Below are positions 1-10,587 of a stretch of 64,000 nt of DNA, piece after piece. The position numbers and the translations under genes are program-made. The first letter of the stretch is position 1; each line of letters starts with the position of its first letter. The stretch comes from Termitomyces sp. T153 (Eukaryota; Basidiomycota; Agaricomycetes; Agaricales; Lyophyllaceae): positions 1 to 64,000 of the forward strand of contig JACKQL020000124.1 in assembly GCA_018296165.2 (NCBI GenBank), written 5' to 3'. The notes beneath the pieces are model-generated. The model made no database searches and had not been told where the DNA came from. It saw only the letters and a list, made by a program, of their open reading frames with translations.

Positions 1-117
1 GTGATAACTGACTCATGATTTCATCATTATTCTGGTAGCCTCCCTCATCCTCCTGTTGAGAATACACAGTAATTGGTTATGTAATCTCCATATGTTTTTT
101 TTGTTACCATCACACCT

Positions 118-266
118 CAGTGCTCTACAATCACTGAGGTGTAAGTCACTATATTCTATAGCCATCTCTCGTTACTCATCATACCAGTATCTACCTCTAT
201 TGTCAGGTACATACACAATATATTCAGTGCTCTACAATCACTGAGGTTATCTACCTATATTGTCAG
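118..266. repeat. Short direct repeats near the left edge
   Basis: A 23-base unit (begins CAGTGCTCTAC) occurs at 118-140 and again at 225-247. A second 18-base unit (begins ATCTACCT) follows at 189-206 and 249-266 with one mismatch. They look like a local duplication in AT-rich leader or LTR sequence of the copia fossil to the right. No matching LTR was found at the other end of that fossil. Confidence 0.6.
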
Positions 267-299
267 TTCTTATCACTTCATTCCCTTGAGACTGGTCCT

Positions 300-3200
300 G
301 CTTAAGAGGTTATGGGCCCTGAAGATACCTACAATGTTTTGACCACAAAACTCACCATTCTGAGACTTGCATCTGATGGATTGAACTGGATGTCCTACCA
401 GGAACATATTATCAATGTGATCACATCCAAAAAACTACATTGACACATTGTTGGTACTATGTGAAAACCAGTTTTGCTTGTCAAGAGCAATGGCTCCTTC
501 TTCATCAATGACAAATCAAAAACTCCTTTATCAGACAAGGAGGTTGAGGAGCATGAGGACAAGATTGAAGACTGGCTTCAGAAGGAAGCAACAGTCTGTG
601 ACATAATATATGCCACCATTGATCAGTCTACATTCCACCAGATAAAAGAGGAACTCACTGCTGCTGCTGTATGGAAGATGCTTGCATCTATCCATAGCAA
701 TAGAGGCACAATGTTTGAGACTGACCTTCTTACTCAACTACAGAACTCAAGGTTCATCAAAAATGGTGAAGTTAGCATGTGTAATTGCCTCACAAACCTC
801 ATCATCCTTAAGGAATGCCTTGCCAAAATTGATTACCCCCTATCTGATGCCTCTTTTGCCAGTTATATCTGTACATCACTATCACTTGCACCTTCTTTCA
901 AACTCCTACTCACAACACTTACTACAAATGCCTGTATTGCCAAAGAGCCTGTGTCCAGTCAAGATCTTATCTGGCACATAAATGAGGAAGCCAACAATGC
1001 TGCCATTGAAGATAGCATCATGAGGCATCATGAGGCAATGATCATGGCTCATGCCAAAGCCAAAGGTGAGTTGAAGGACATCAAGAAGAAGTCTAAGGGT
1101 AAAGGCAAGGATAAGCATCACTGTAGCAATTGTGATAAGGATGGGCATACCAATGGTCAATGTTTTGAGGAAAGCAGGGGCATGGCAGAAAAGGCACCTG
1201 ATTGGTGGGTCAAGAAGCACAAGAGTAAAGACATGGCAAAGTCAGCCAATGCTGCTGAGGCTGAGGACAAAGATGACAATAATTATGCATTCCTCACCTA
1301 CATCCCCATTGACACTCCCATCAATGAAAACATTGCACTCACCATTACATCAGGTCATAACCACAAAGCACACACTGCATCCCCTTCTGCTGGCATGATC
1401 ATTGATCATGGTGCCAGTAGCCACTTCTTGCCATCTCATGACAAAGTCCTAAATTATGAGGAAATCAACCCTGAGCCTGTCTGTGCCACTGATAGATGCA
1501 CCTTCAGTGCTCTTGGTCATGGTGATCTTTGTGTTTGTCTACCAATGAAAGATGGTAAGAAACAGATACCCATCCTTCTCAAGAAAGTCTATTATGCACC
1601 TCAGATGGCATTCACACTCATATCCATATCATGCCTTGATTGTGCCCGGTGTTCCCTCCTCATCAAGGATGGGACATGCATCATCCACAGCCCCGAACCA
1701 AAATGCCAAGTTATTGGCCATGTACCCACAATCTGTGGACTACATCATGCTGATTCATTCTTCATGACACCATCCCCACATCATTCTGTCAATGTGGCAT
1801 CAAAATCTATCACAATCAGTGAGCTCCACTGTCAAATGGAGCATATCAACCATGACAACTTGCATAAAGCAATCCACAAAGGGGTAATTACTGGCATCAA
1901 ACTTGACATGTCTTCCAAGCCAGACTTCTGTGAGGTATGCATGAAAGGAAAAGCACAGAGTCAATCCTTCCCAAAGAAGAGTGAAACCAAGTACACTCAT
2001 TATGGTGAGAAGATTGTCAGTGATCTCTGGGGTCCTGCACAAGTAAAGTCTCTTGGTGGTGCACTCTACTTGTACACAAATATTGACCTTCATACTTGCA
2101 AAGAACAGATCATGTTCTTATCTTGCAAATCCAACACATTTAAAGCCTATAAGGCTTATGAAGCATGGGTTCAAGTCTACCATGGTGCATGAATCAAAGT
2201 CTATGGAAGTGATCATGGTGGTGAGTTCACAAGTGCCAAGATAAAGGCCCACCAGGATGCTGCAGGCACCACTCATGACCTTACAGTGCATGATTTGCTG
2301 CAATCCAATGGCATTGCCAAATGAGCAAATTGTACCATTGTTGAGGTAGCTCAATCAATGATGATTGCCACAGAACTCCTGAAAAATCTTTGGGCAGAAG
2401 CTAAATGCCACATGGTCTGGCTACAGAATTGTGCACTGTGCAGTGCACTACCTGACAACATCATGCCAATTCAGGCAGCAACTGGCAAAAGGCCCAATAT
2501 ATCCAGACTACACCCATGGGGCATGCTCACATATGTCCATTTATGCAAAACTGGAAAGTTAGAATCAAAGGTTGAAGAAGTGAGATTTGTTGGGGTCAAT
2601 GAGCAATCTAAAGGCTACAGAGTATACTGGCCTAAAAGACATGCTGTAACCATGGAAAGAGACATTTATTTCAACAGGGATGCAGCAATCAATCCTGACA
2701 GTGTCCAAATTGAGGGGGAATGGGACTTACCTGCCACAATATGGATACCCCTCAGTTCTATAATTTCTCAAATGTCTCACCCAAAATTGACAACCCTTCA
2801 CCACCTGATAACAAAGATGCCAATACTGTTGAATCAGCATTCATCATTGACACACTTGACAGCCTTGAACCTGGAAGCATTGAAATTGATGGCATCAAAA
2901 ACAAATGGGTTCAGGAGGTAATACTGGAAGCAATGGCTGCCAGCAAAGATGTGCCAACTGTCAAAGAAGCATTCTCCAGCACTAAGAACCAAAATTGGAT
3001 CTCAGCCATTAACACCAAACTTGATCAAATTGAGAAACTTGGCACTTGGACAAGAGTTGAAGCTTCTACAGATGTGAACATTATTACCTGCTAGTATGTC
3101 TTGTGTTGCAAGCGTGGCACCAACAGTCAGATCACCCACTATAAAGCCCAGCTAGTAGCAAAAGGGTTCAACCAGCAATTCAAGTTGTCATCAGTCCTGT

Positions 3201-3784
3201 TCCTGCCACCATTGCTGGTAACACATCTACTGAAAATTCCCCTGTGGAAACATCTAGCTCTGATAAAGACAATTCAGCCCATAACCCTGACCAGGAGATG
3301 TACAACCCTGACCAGGACCTTGAGCTCAAAAAGCTGGCCCCCTTGGTTTGACTTAGTTTGCACCTACCTCATGGTTGCCCACTGTCCTTACACTCTCAAT
3401 CCCACTATCCTTACTCAACTTACTCCCATTCCTCACTTGACTCAATTACTCTTGAGGCATCCTTTCTGACCAGTACAATATCTGGAGGGCATATGTAACA
3501 ACATGTTGCCAAGACTTACCATGCAGTCCTTATTCAGCAGTACCTCTAATTTTCCACTCATCCAATACAGTATGCATTACTATGCAGATATTACATACAA
3601 TAGTTTTTACAATATATAAGACCATCCAATGTATCATATTAGTCAGTTCTTCCAATACTAGGACTTACAACTGTTCTATGGAAGTCTCTAAAAGTTTCAA
3701 GTATCTCTTTGTGCAACATTATTGTGTAACCCATGCAAACATCACACTTGCTTTCCCACAATTAGAAAAAAAATCTTTGGGGGG
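300..3784 (+). mobile_element. Degenerate Ty1/copia retrotransposon (copia-1)
   Basis: The order of domains is gag, zinc knuckle, protease, integrase, then the first part of the reverse transcriptase, which is the Ty1/copia order (integrase before RT). The leader at about 308-320 (GGTTATGGGCCC) resembles the leader after the LTR of copia-2 and may hold the primer site. A purine-rich run at about 3765-3785 (seven or more A, then a G run) could be a polypurine tract. I could not pair LTRs, so both outer boundaries are estimates. Most of RT and all of RNase H are missing. Confidence 0.75.
474..3351 (+). pseudogene. Copia-1 Gag-Pol polyprotein remnant
   Basis: One reading frame starts at the ATG at 474 and stays recognisable to about 2,720. 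It shows a UBN2-type Gag, a CX2CX4HX4C zinc knuckle (about residues 217-230), a retropepsin site where D-S/T-G has become D-H-G (about residue 311), the HHCC integrase zinc region and the start of the integrase core (VSDLWGP). In-frame TGA codons at 2190-2192 and 2322-2324 fall where arginine is expected, the second in the conserved integrase motif just before NRT-like residues, so both look like CGA-to-TGA changes. A frameshift near 2,730-2,760 leads to the RT start (YKAQLVAKGFNQ at about 3,140-3,175). After that the frame runs into unrelated acidic linker-like sequence ending at 3351, so the RT catalytic core has been deleted. Confidence 0.8.
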
Positions 3785-4139
3785 CAACTTGTAATCTGAA
3801 CCACCATCACAGTCAGGCTAGTGCAAGTATGTGTAGATACCCCTGCTGCCACTGGTGTACCCAGTGTACCCCACTGGTGAAACCACTGGCATCCACAGTG
3901 AGACACTACAACAGACATGGTACACAAGCTGGATCCTGGTGTACAGCACTTGAGAGCAAAATTCACTTTGAACAAAAAACTGACACTTGGTAAACATGTC
4001 CCAATACCCCAATTGGATTAACACATGATAAAATCTGAGCTAGCATACCTTGCCATAAACCACTAACACTTCACAGAAACATCCCATAGTAGCTCCCCTT
4101 GCTATATAAAACCTAATGTAAATGGTAACCTTTTAACCA
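3352..4139. other. Non-coding tail of copia-1 and 5' flank of the LINE
   Basis: No conserved coding sequence was seen. Visible features are AT-rich sequence to about 3,760, the possible polypurine tract, and a TATA-like stretch at about 4100-4108 (TATATAAA context) about 60 bases before a long C tract. That could be the promoter of the LINE or part of a degraded copia 3' LTR. Confidence 0.4.
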
Positions 4140-4164
4140 GAGGCCACCTCTATGCAGTGAGATT

Positions 4165-4183
4165 ACCCCCCCCCTCCCCCCCA
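4165..4183 (+). repeat. C-rich homopolymer tract
   Basis: A run of about 18 bases of almost pure C broken by one T lies at the start of the LINE 5' region. It may mark the LINE 5' untranslated region. Confidence 0.6.
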
Positions 4184-4799
4184 AATACAGAAGAGATAAG
4201 AGATGACCAAACCAAAGCATGGGATAACCTGGCAACAGTTAAGAGAAAACCCATATAACAAGAATGAGTAACCTAACCAGGGAAAAATCCAAACCCCCTC
4301 CTATGCAAAACACAGACATCAAAAACACCCACCCTAGCCCACAATGATGAACCACTCATATGCAGATATGGTCATGAACTCTCTGTCAAGGACCATGCAC
4401 TCACTCTCTGTCTTGCTCCCAATATCCTCTTCAGCTTCCCTGGTATACACCTCAAACCTCAAGATATGAGGTGGTAGAACCAGCATCACCACAGGATACC
4501 CATTCAGCAACTCCAATGAGTATAGCAATATCTCCCCCTGACTCTCCTGAGAGGGAGAACAAACAAGAAACAGTGGAATAAGACTCACCAGAGCTATGGA
4601 TTAAACACAGAAAATGATAATACAATAAATGGAAAAGGTTTCAAATGGACAGCCAAACTGGCAGGAGGATGGCCAAAAGTTTACCTGGCTGCCTCCTCCA
4701 CTTCCAACATAGCACTGGAATCACTTTGTGAGAGGCATGGCATTGCAGGCCCCATATCATGAGCCTGCCCATATAGAGGTAAATATAAGCCTACAGAGG

Positions 4800-5680
4800 C
4801 AGGAAAAATGAGGACAGTAGATGCATGCAAAACCACAGTGAAAAACTTTGTGTACATACAACATGGTGAGGACCTAGCCATCATCTTCCCTGAACAGGAT
4901 CTCCCAGCTGAAGATGATAATTGCTTCCCCCATCCCTACCACCTTTTAATATTTGGCCTCAACCAACAACAAGTAAACCACCTGACTGACCTAAAAGTAG
5001 TCGCATCCTCAAAAGTGGCTTTCTTCTTTATTCCTCAAAGCATACCTTGTCAGCTCTACATCCTAATGATAGGGGAGCTCCAATACCAGAACAGACCCAG
5101 AGCAAGAATGTTAGTATTGTGACTCAGTTGAAATTCAAGCAATTGTGAAGGGACACTCAAACATTCCAGCCAAGGAAGCCTTAGACCAGATACTGGTGCC
5201 AACCCAGGCATCCTTCATCCTCCTGAAATGCTGAGGTGATGTAAGGGCATGGAATGTGTACTTTGAAATGGACCTTGGGTACAATGATGAGGATTACATG
5301 CTCCTCAGAAAGAAGATGTGACTATGTAAATTCAACACCATGGGCTTTGGAAAAGGCTATGTCCTAACAGGTAAGCAACAGCCACTCTGCACTGGCTGCA
5401 AGTCTGCAGACTACAATTCCTATAACTTCCCCTTCTCAAGACTCCTGGAATGGCTCAGATATAGATCAGATAGGCTGAAAATACCACAGGAGCCACTGAT
5501 TCTGCTGATGATGACAACAGGACTCCAAATGGAGGGACAGAGAACAGGACCAGCAGAAACTCCAGGCAGAAGAGTACAAGAATGCAAAAGCCAGACGTAC
5601 TGGTTGTCAAAAAAGAGGCTAGGAAAGGGTGTAGCGACAATGAGCATAGTAGAATAGTCCTATTTAAGCACCATACCTTG
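4800..5680 (+). pseudogene. LINE ORF1 (Gag-like) remnant
   Basis: The open segment 4808-5122 and the following frames read as a nucleic-acid-binding ORF1 protein. After several stops, a segment around 5,240-5,460 contains the C-terminal zinc-knuckle-like motif CTGC-KSADY-NSYNF. The His of a CX2CX4HX4C knuckle is now Tyr and the last Cys is Phe. The frame is broken repeatedly, with at least two TGA or TAG codons and a frameshift. The role as ORF1 rests on position before the endonuclease ORF and on the knuckle. Confidence 0.55.
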
Positions 5681-5886
5681 ACTGAAAACAAAATCAAACC
5701 CTCTACCTCCCCTTAACCACATAGAAGGAAGGCAAAAGATATGTAAGTGATACTTATATAACACAGTCTAGCAGGACAATACCTGAGGCCCAACCAACCT
5801 CCCTCCAGTCTCCCCCCAAGCAATAACAACCTACACACTAGAATATAACAATTAGCACAACCTTACTGACAGTTTTAAATACAGGG

Positions 5887-7697
5887 ATGCAAGTTTTGAG
5901 TAATGGCAACAGCTCCTCCAAGGAGAGAAGGGGGAATGTGCCAGCCATCACCCATCCCCCTGATGATCTTAATGAAGGAATTGGAGACAGGCACCCATGG
6001 AGGGTGACAGCTACAGCAGCTAAATCAAGCCATACACCAATGGTAGATCCCCTACAGCAGGGGGTCCACATAGTAGTGGACAACAAGCAGAATGTGCACT
6101 CAAAGGACATAAATGTCACACCCATGCAAATGGAACTGAAAAAAAAGAGGATCTCTTAGAATAGCCTCCCTGAACATGAGAGGAGGGTCAACAACTACCA
6201 CAAATAAATGGGGCAAGATAGGATAGCTCATGCTCCACAACAAAATAGATGTCCTGGCTATCCAAGAGACTCACCTAACAGAGCAAAAATGATACCAACT
6301 TTACAAAATATTTGGGAAGTGGAACAACAAAATGGGCAGAAGCTTAGAAATAGTCTTCAAAGGTCATGCTAGTAGACATACCATGGAGTGAAGGATTCAC
6401 ACTGTCTTGCCTTGCTATATATGCCCCAAACAGACCAAATTGAAACAAGGAGTTCTGGAAACTAATAGAAAGTACCTGGAGAAGGAAAAGGTGGAGTAAG
6501 CCAAATGCCCTTCTAGGCAATTTCAATATGGTGGAAGACTCACCAGACAGGATACCCTCACACTATAACCCCCAAGCAATGGTTGAGGCATTGAAAAACA
6601 TGAAGCAATACTTTAAGCTTGCAGATGGGTGGAGGAGAGAAAATCCAACAAAGATTGACTTCTCCTTTTCCTTCCAAATGGAAGGACTATCAACACAGCT
6701 GAGAATTGATAGGATATCCCTGAATGAAGACCTCTTCCCCTTCAGCAATGGATGGATGATGGAGAAGACTGGCATAGGCACACATCACTCACTAGTATCA
6801 GTGAATATAGTGAACCCCTGGCTCCCCCACCAAGGCCCAAGGTCAGTATGCTTTACAATATTCCTCTTAAAACACAATGAGCTCCACTCACACATTAAAA
6901 GACTAGGAGTCAAATATTAAAAAGACCTAAAAGAAGTAGCTGAGAATAGAACAGAAGGAAGGAACCCACAGATAGTCCATAAGACCTTGAATAGCCACAC
7001 TAAGCATATATACAAAGGAAATTACTCCAAAACCAGATAAAAAAATCAAACATTTGACTAGGGATAAGGAAAGAACATTAAACAACCAAACCTGGAATGA
7101 AGATCAGAAGAGCTATGAGGTGGCAATCCTTGACAATCAAATCTGCAAGTTACAAAAACTATAATTGGGAGAGCAAGGGACAACACAGCAACCAATTTCC
7201 TCCTAGAAGGCAAAGTCTTGAAGAAACCATGCACATATGCAAACAAAGAGTCCAAACCAAGGGACTTTATAGCCACTCTAAGGAACACAACTAGACTTGG
7301 AAATCCAACAGTGTGACATTTAGATAAGATGGCAAACATAGCAAGACAATTTTATAAAAGCCTACAAACTGCTGGAGCCCCTGAAAATCCAGAAAAATAT
7401 ACTGAATAAACCTGTCATGTACTAAACCACATAAATAAATCCAGGAGTAGGGAAGAAGATCAGAAAATAAGTAGATGCATCACAGAAGAAGAGGTAGATG
7501 AAGGTGTGAGGACCTTACTATTTGAAAAAGCTGTGAACCTGGATGGCATAGTACATGAAGTCTGGAAGTCATTCATAAAAGGTTAGTAAAAAAAACAAGA
7601 AAAAGATGCACAGGGAACAGTAGAAAGTGAAGACAAAGACTCCTTTGAAGTAATAAAAGCACTGACAATCATATATAATAATATAGAAGAATACAGT
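5887..7697 (+). pseudogene. LINE ORF2, endonuclease part
   Basis: From about 6158 the frame reads RIASLNMRGG, then KIDVLAIQETHLT at about 6,246-6,279, the N-terminal and catalytic-Glu motifs of the exonuclease-endonuclease-phosphatase fold used by LINEs. Further on come GNFNM (canonical GDFN; 6516-6530), RIDRI (6702-6716) and THH (canonical TDH; about 6780). The sequence then continues through the linker before RT, including EEVDEGVRTLLFEKA at about 7,490-7,535 and the VIKALTIIYNNIEEY segment, where it breaks at about 7,697. Several stops and two changed catalytic residues show it is dead. The start of ORF2 is uncertain; an upstream open stretch begins at 5887. Confidence 0.75.
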
Positions 7698-8463
7698 AAG
7701 ATAAGCCAGCCTTGTCTGATTGTAGTGGCATTGGCATGTTGGGATCAACATAGGCAGAGCCAGAGCCATGTAACACTACTGGATTGAAGCCTTGGTCCTG
7801 TGGTTCTTCCAAAGATGGACCAGCTTCCATTGCAGCTGTCTTAGCCTGCATGCAAGGAGGGAAACTATGAGCTGCTGTCCTGTGCCACAATGTATTCTTG
7901 GTGGGATTCATTCCAACCAGATGATATAAGCCATGTCACTCATAATGCTTGTTCAAGCCAGCCTCTTGCTGTCTCAATGCATTAAGACAATCAACATCCT
8001 CACTGAGGGAAGTGTGCTAGCCATCCCATTTTTGTATGGCCTCAGGAGTGCCATATGTATCTGTATAGGCATGGTTGTAGGTGTCAGTTGCCTCCTGGTA
8101 CATTCTAGGGTAGGCAAACACAAATGCCATTCTCTTGGAAAACACAGACCTTGCATGGCCTTGTGGGAACAGTGACTGCATTAGGGCAAACACAAAGATG
8201 GTTTGCTAGTGAATCTGGTATACCCAGTCAGAAACCATGGGCTGCTGTCCTCTGCCACAAGGTATTCCTGGTGGGATTCATTCCCACCAGATAATAAAGG
8301 CCATGTCACTCATAATGCTTGTTCAATGCATTAAGACAATCAACATCCTCATTGAGAGGAGTATGCTAGCCATCCCATTTTTGTATGGCCTCAGGAGTGC
8401 CATATGTATCTGTATAGGCATGGTTGTAGGTGTCAGTTGCCTCCTGGTACATTTCAGGGTGGG
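7669..8463 (-). pseudogene. Unidentified minus-strand coding fossil
   Basis: The minus strand carries a protein-like reading that spans both copies of the tandem duplication and continues to about 7,669, ending in a proline/serine-rich stretch (PSLEEPQDQGFNPVVL). Shared peptide content and shared in-frame TAG and TAA codons in both duplicate units suggest it was coding, then broken, then duplicated. I do not recognise the family. It lies beside a family-I LTR, so it may be interior sequence of that element. Confidence 0.35.
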
Positions 8464-8468
8464 CAAAC
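7859..8468. repeat. Imperfect tandem duplication, about 0.24-0.26 kb unit
   Basis: The block from about 7,861 to 8,118 is repeated from about 8,231 to 8,468 (offset 370 at the left end, 350 at the right end because copy 2 lacks about 20 bases). Read on the minus strand both copies keep the same peptide frame, including YQEATDTYNHAYTDTYGTPE, each with a TAG at the same place. The protein is not recognised. The duplication abuts an LTR-like segment starting at 8469. Confidence 0.75.
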
Positions 8469-8650
8469 TGTAATGGAGCAGCCATTACACAGTTGTACTA
8501 TACATTATATATTTAATTATTTAACTATAAGGATAGCATCACATGACACTATCCCTAAAGACTACTGTACTTGTAATTACATAAGGCAGCCCCTTACTTC
8601 ATACTTTGTAGACAGAACCATTGACTGGTTTTGACTTACAGAGTGTGAAC
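8469..8650 (+). repeat. LTR fragment, family I
   Basis: This segment begins TGTAATGGAGCA and matches the reverse complement of about 55,250-55,437, including the run around GTAGCATCACATGACACTA and the later GACAGAA..TTGACTGGTTTTGA. The TG start and the same sharp left border in both copies, with unrelated sequence beyond, fit the start of an LTR. Homology is lost after about 8,650. Confidence 0.6.
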
Positions 8651-8894
8651 CATAAGCAGCACAAACCATAATGGAAATGTTACATTTTTCTAAGTCAAAT
8701 AAGCATTAACTTGTTTGCAAAGCAAGAAGCCAAACTTCCATAAAAGAAGTTCACTGCCACTAGTTATGATCAGCATGTTAAAAAGTTTGACATGCACCTT
8801 CCACAATGGACACCATGGTGGCCATGGAAGGTCAGGTGCTTGGGCCTAGGTTCAAGACAGAGTTTGATGGAGCATAGAAGAGTGTTCCACAATT
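8651..8894. other. Unassigned spacer
   Basis: No ORF or repeat recognised. It lies between the family-I LTR fragment and the 5' LTR of chromovirus A. Confidence 0.3.
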
Positions 8895-9257
8895 TGTCAG
8901 AGGACTTCCATTTCCAACTTCCACAGCTTGTTCCAGCACCTCCACAGCTTGCTCAATGTCTCTGAAGCTTGTGACAGACCTCTGGAGATCTTTGGAGATT
9001 TGCATGACTTTCCATATTACCTCATTGGTCACTCCCCTAGGGTTAGGAGTAGCTTTGGTCTTCTGTATAGCCATTCCCATGCCTCTGCTGCCCACTGATG
9101 TGCTGCACTAAGCAGTGGGAATCCTTATGTTCTCTTTGTATTTCCCTCTGCTAGGTGATTAGTTACTGTTGTATTGTTGTCTACTTGTTAATATACTTTG
9201 AATTTCCCTCTGCTAGCTGCATGACTCAGATCTGCTACTCCAGAAATTGCCCTTACA
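8895..9257 (+). repeat. 5' LTR of chromovirus A
   Basis: It begins TGTCAGAGGACTTCCATTTCC and ends TTGCCCTTACA, matching the LTR ends of element B. It contains the paired CTCTGCTAG motifs and the TTCTCTTTG stretch seen in B, C and F LTRs. The 3' partner is missing. Confidence 0.85.
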
Positions 9258-9363
9258 GCAGAACAGGTCTTTTGAAACTGGTCTGGAATCCTCTCATAGC
9301 TGCAAGGAACCTCCAAGCCTCCATCTGTTGCTTTCCCACCAGAATTAAGCACTGCAGAGTTCT

Positions 9364-10587
9364 ATGTCTCAGCTTGCCAATCCAGATACCCCCATGGAGG
9401 CTCCAGCCCCACAGGATAAAGCCTGGACCTGCCTGCTACACATAGAAAACCAAGTGCAACTCATACAATCATCTCTTACCTACTATACAACCAAACTCTC
9501 CACCCTCTGTCAAATCACAGATCTTATCTCCCAATCACTCCAGGCACTGCTCAAGTGCCTACCCCCCACCTCTGCACCCCCCCTGGTTGTAGAACCAACC
9601 CCAATTGCTTCTATACCTGCTTTTACAGCTCTGGTGACCCTACAACTGTGAATCCTGTGCCCTGTGCTTCTAGACATGTATAATAGTGCTTGTTCTGGTA
9701 GGGAACATTTCCTCCAGTCCTGCCTCACCTACATCCACCTCACTAGGTATGCCTTTGACTCTAATGTGCTGAAGATAGCCTGGGTACTGTCATACATGAA
9801 GACTGGACATGCTTCCACCTATGCATTGCAAGTTTCCCATCACCCCAGAAGTGTTGGAAGTTTCCTGGACTGGGCCACCTTTGAAAAGGACTTCTAGGCA
9901 GAGTTTTTCTTGCTTGACCCCATGAAAACTGCCACCTTGATGCTACAGGATAGGGAGCAGTATGGGCAAGGAAAGCAAACACTGGACAAGTACATTGACT
10001 CCTTCTGGGCACTAATTGAGCAAGCCACCTACTCTGATGGTCTTCAACTATGCCACACCTTTAAGAATGGCCTGCACCCCATGTTGGTAGAATGCATCAA
10101 CAACCTTGCAGAGGGCCACCCAGACAATAGGAGGATTGCCTCATTGTATAAGGTGGCCTGGGATCAGTGGCAACTTATAGAGATTTGATGGGAGCTCTGC
10201 CACATGCACCCCATACAGCATCCTGCATTAATCACTAGCCTCCAGTACCCCATGCCTGCTTGCCCAATAGCTGCCCCTACTCCAGCCATCCCTGCACTGC
10301 ACTCCTTGCTGCTAGGCATCCCCATGGATGTGGATGCAGCCTCACAGCTCTGCACTATGCCATTACTGTGTTGGAGATGCAAGAAGCCCAGGCACTTTGC
10401 ATGACACTGCTCTTTGGGTCTGGAGGTATGCTATCTCTCTATGGCAGAGCAGGAGGAGCTCCATCTGCAACTGTTGGCTGCAAAGGATGCTGCTGGAGCT
10501 CCATCACCAGACAAGTCAATGCTAGAGTTGACTCTAGAGAAGATTAGTGCTTGTGCATCACCCCCAGAACTGGAGGAGGATTTTTAG
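9364..10587 (+). pseudogene. Chromovirus A Gag
   Basis: A single 408-codon frame runs from the ATG at 9364 to the TAG at 10585-10587. It is broken only by stops at 9649, 9895, 10186 and 10402. It shows the retrotransposon Gag core (LDKYIDSFWALIEQA) and a zinc knuckle CWRCKKPRHFA-stop-HC, where the stop replaces the Arg seen in element C (FARYC), again a CGA-to-TGA change. The length agrees with Gag of element C (436 codons). Confidence 0.85.

Larger units (their letters stand above)
4140..7697 (+). mobile_element. LINE (non-LTR retrotransposon), 5' part
   Basis: Two-ORF LINE of the Tad1/L1-like kind with an apurinic-type endonuclease. The left part carries the 5' C-rich region, ORF1 and the endonuclease plus the region before RT. 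The protein-level match then stops at about 7,697 and resumes at about 12,556 with the start of the RT domain, with perhaps 10-15 residues missing at the break. The 4.9 kb between holds an LTR fragment and chromovirus A, so the LINE was interrupted by later insertion or rearrangement. Confidence 0.75.

Noticed and set aside
300..330. Primer binding sites for the copia and gypsy elements
   Set aside because: Sequences after the LTRs (GGTTAT.., GCAGAACAAGTC..) were not matched to a specific tRNA without a tRNA set to compare.
1..3800. LTR pair for copia-1
   Set aside because: The sequence before 300 and the sequence after 3,780 could not be aligned by eye; the 5' LTR may lie outside the window.
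4165..4183. C tract as a telomere-like or structural signal
   Set aside because: It is a single homopolymer run without repeat units; best seen as LINE 5' region.
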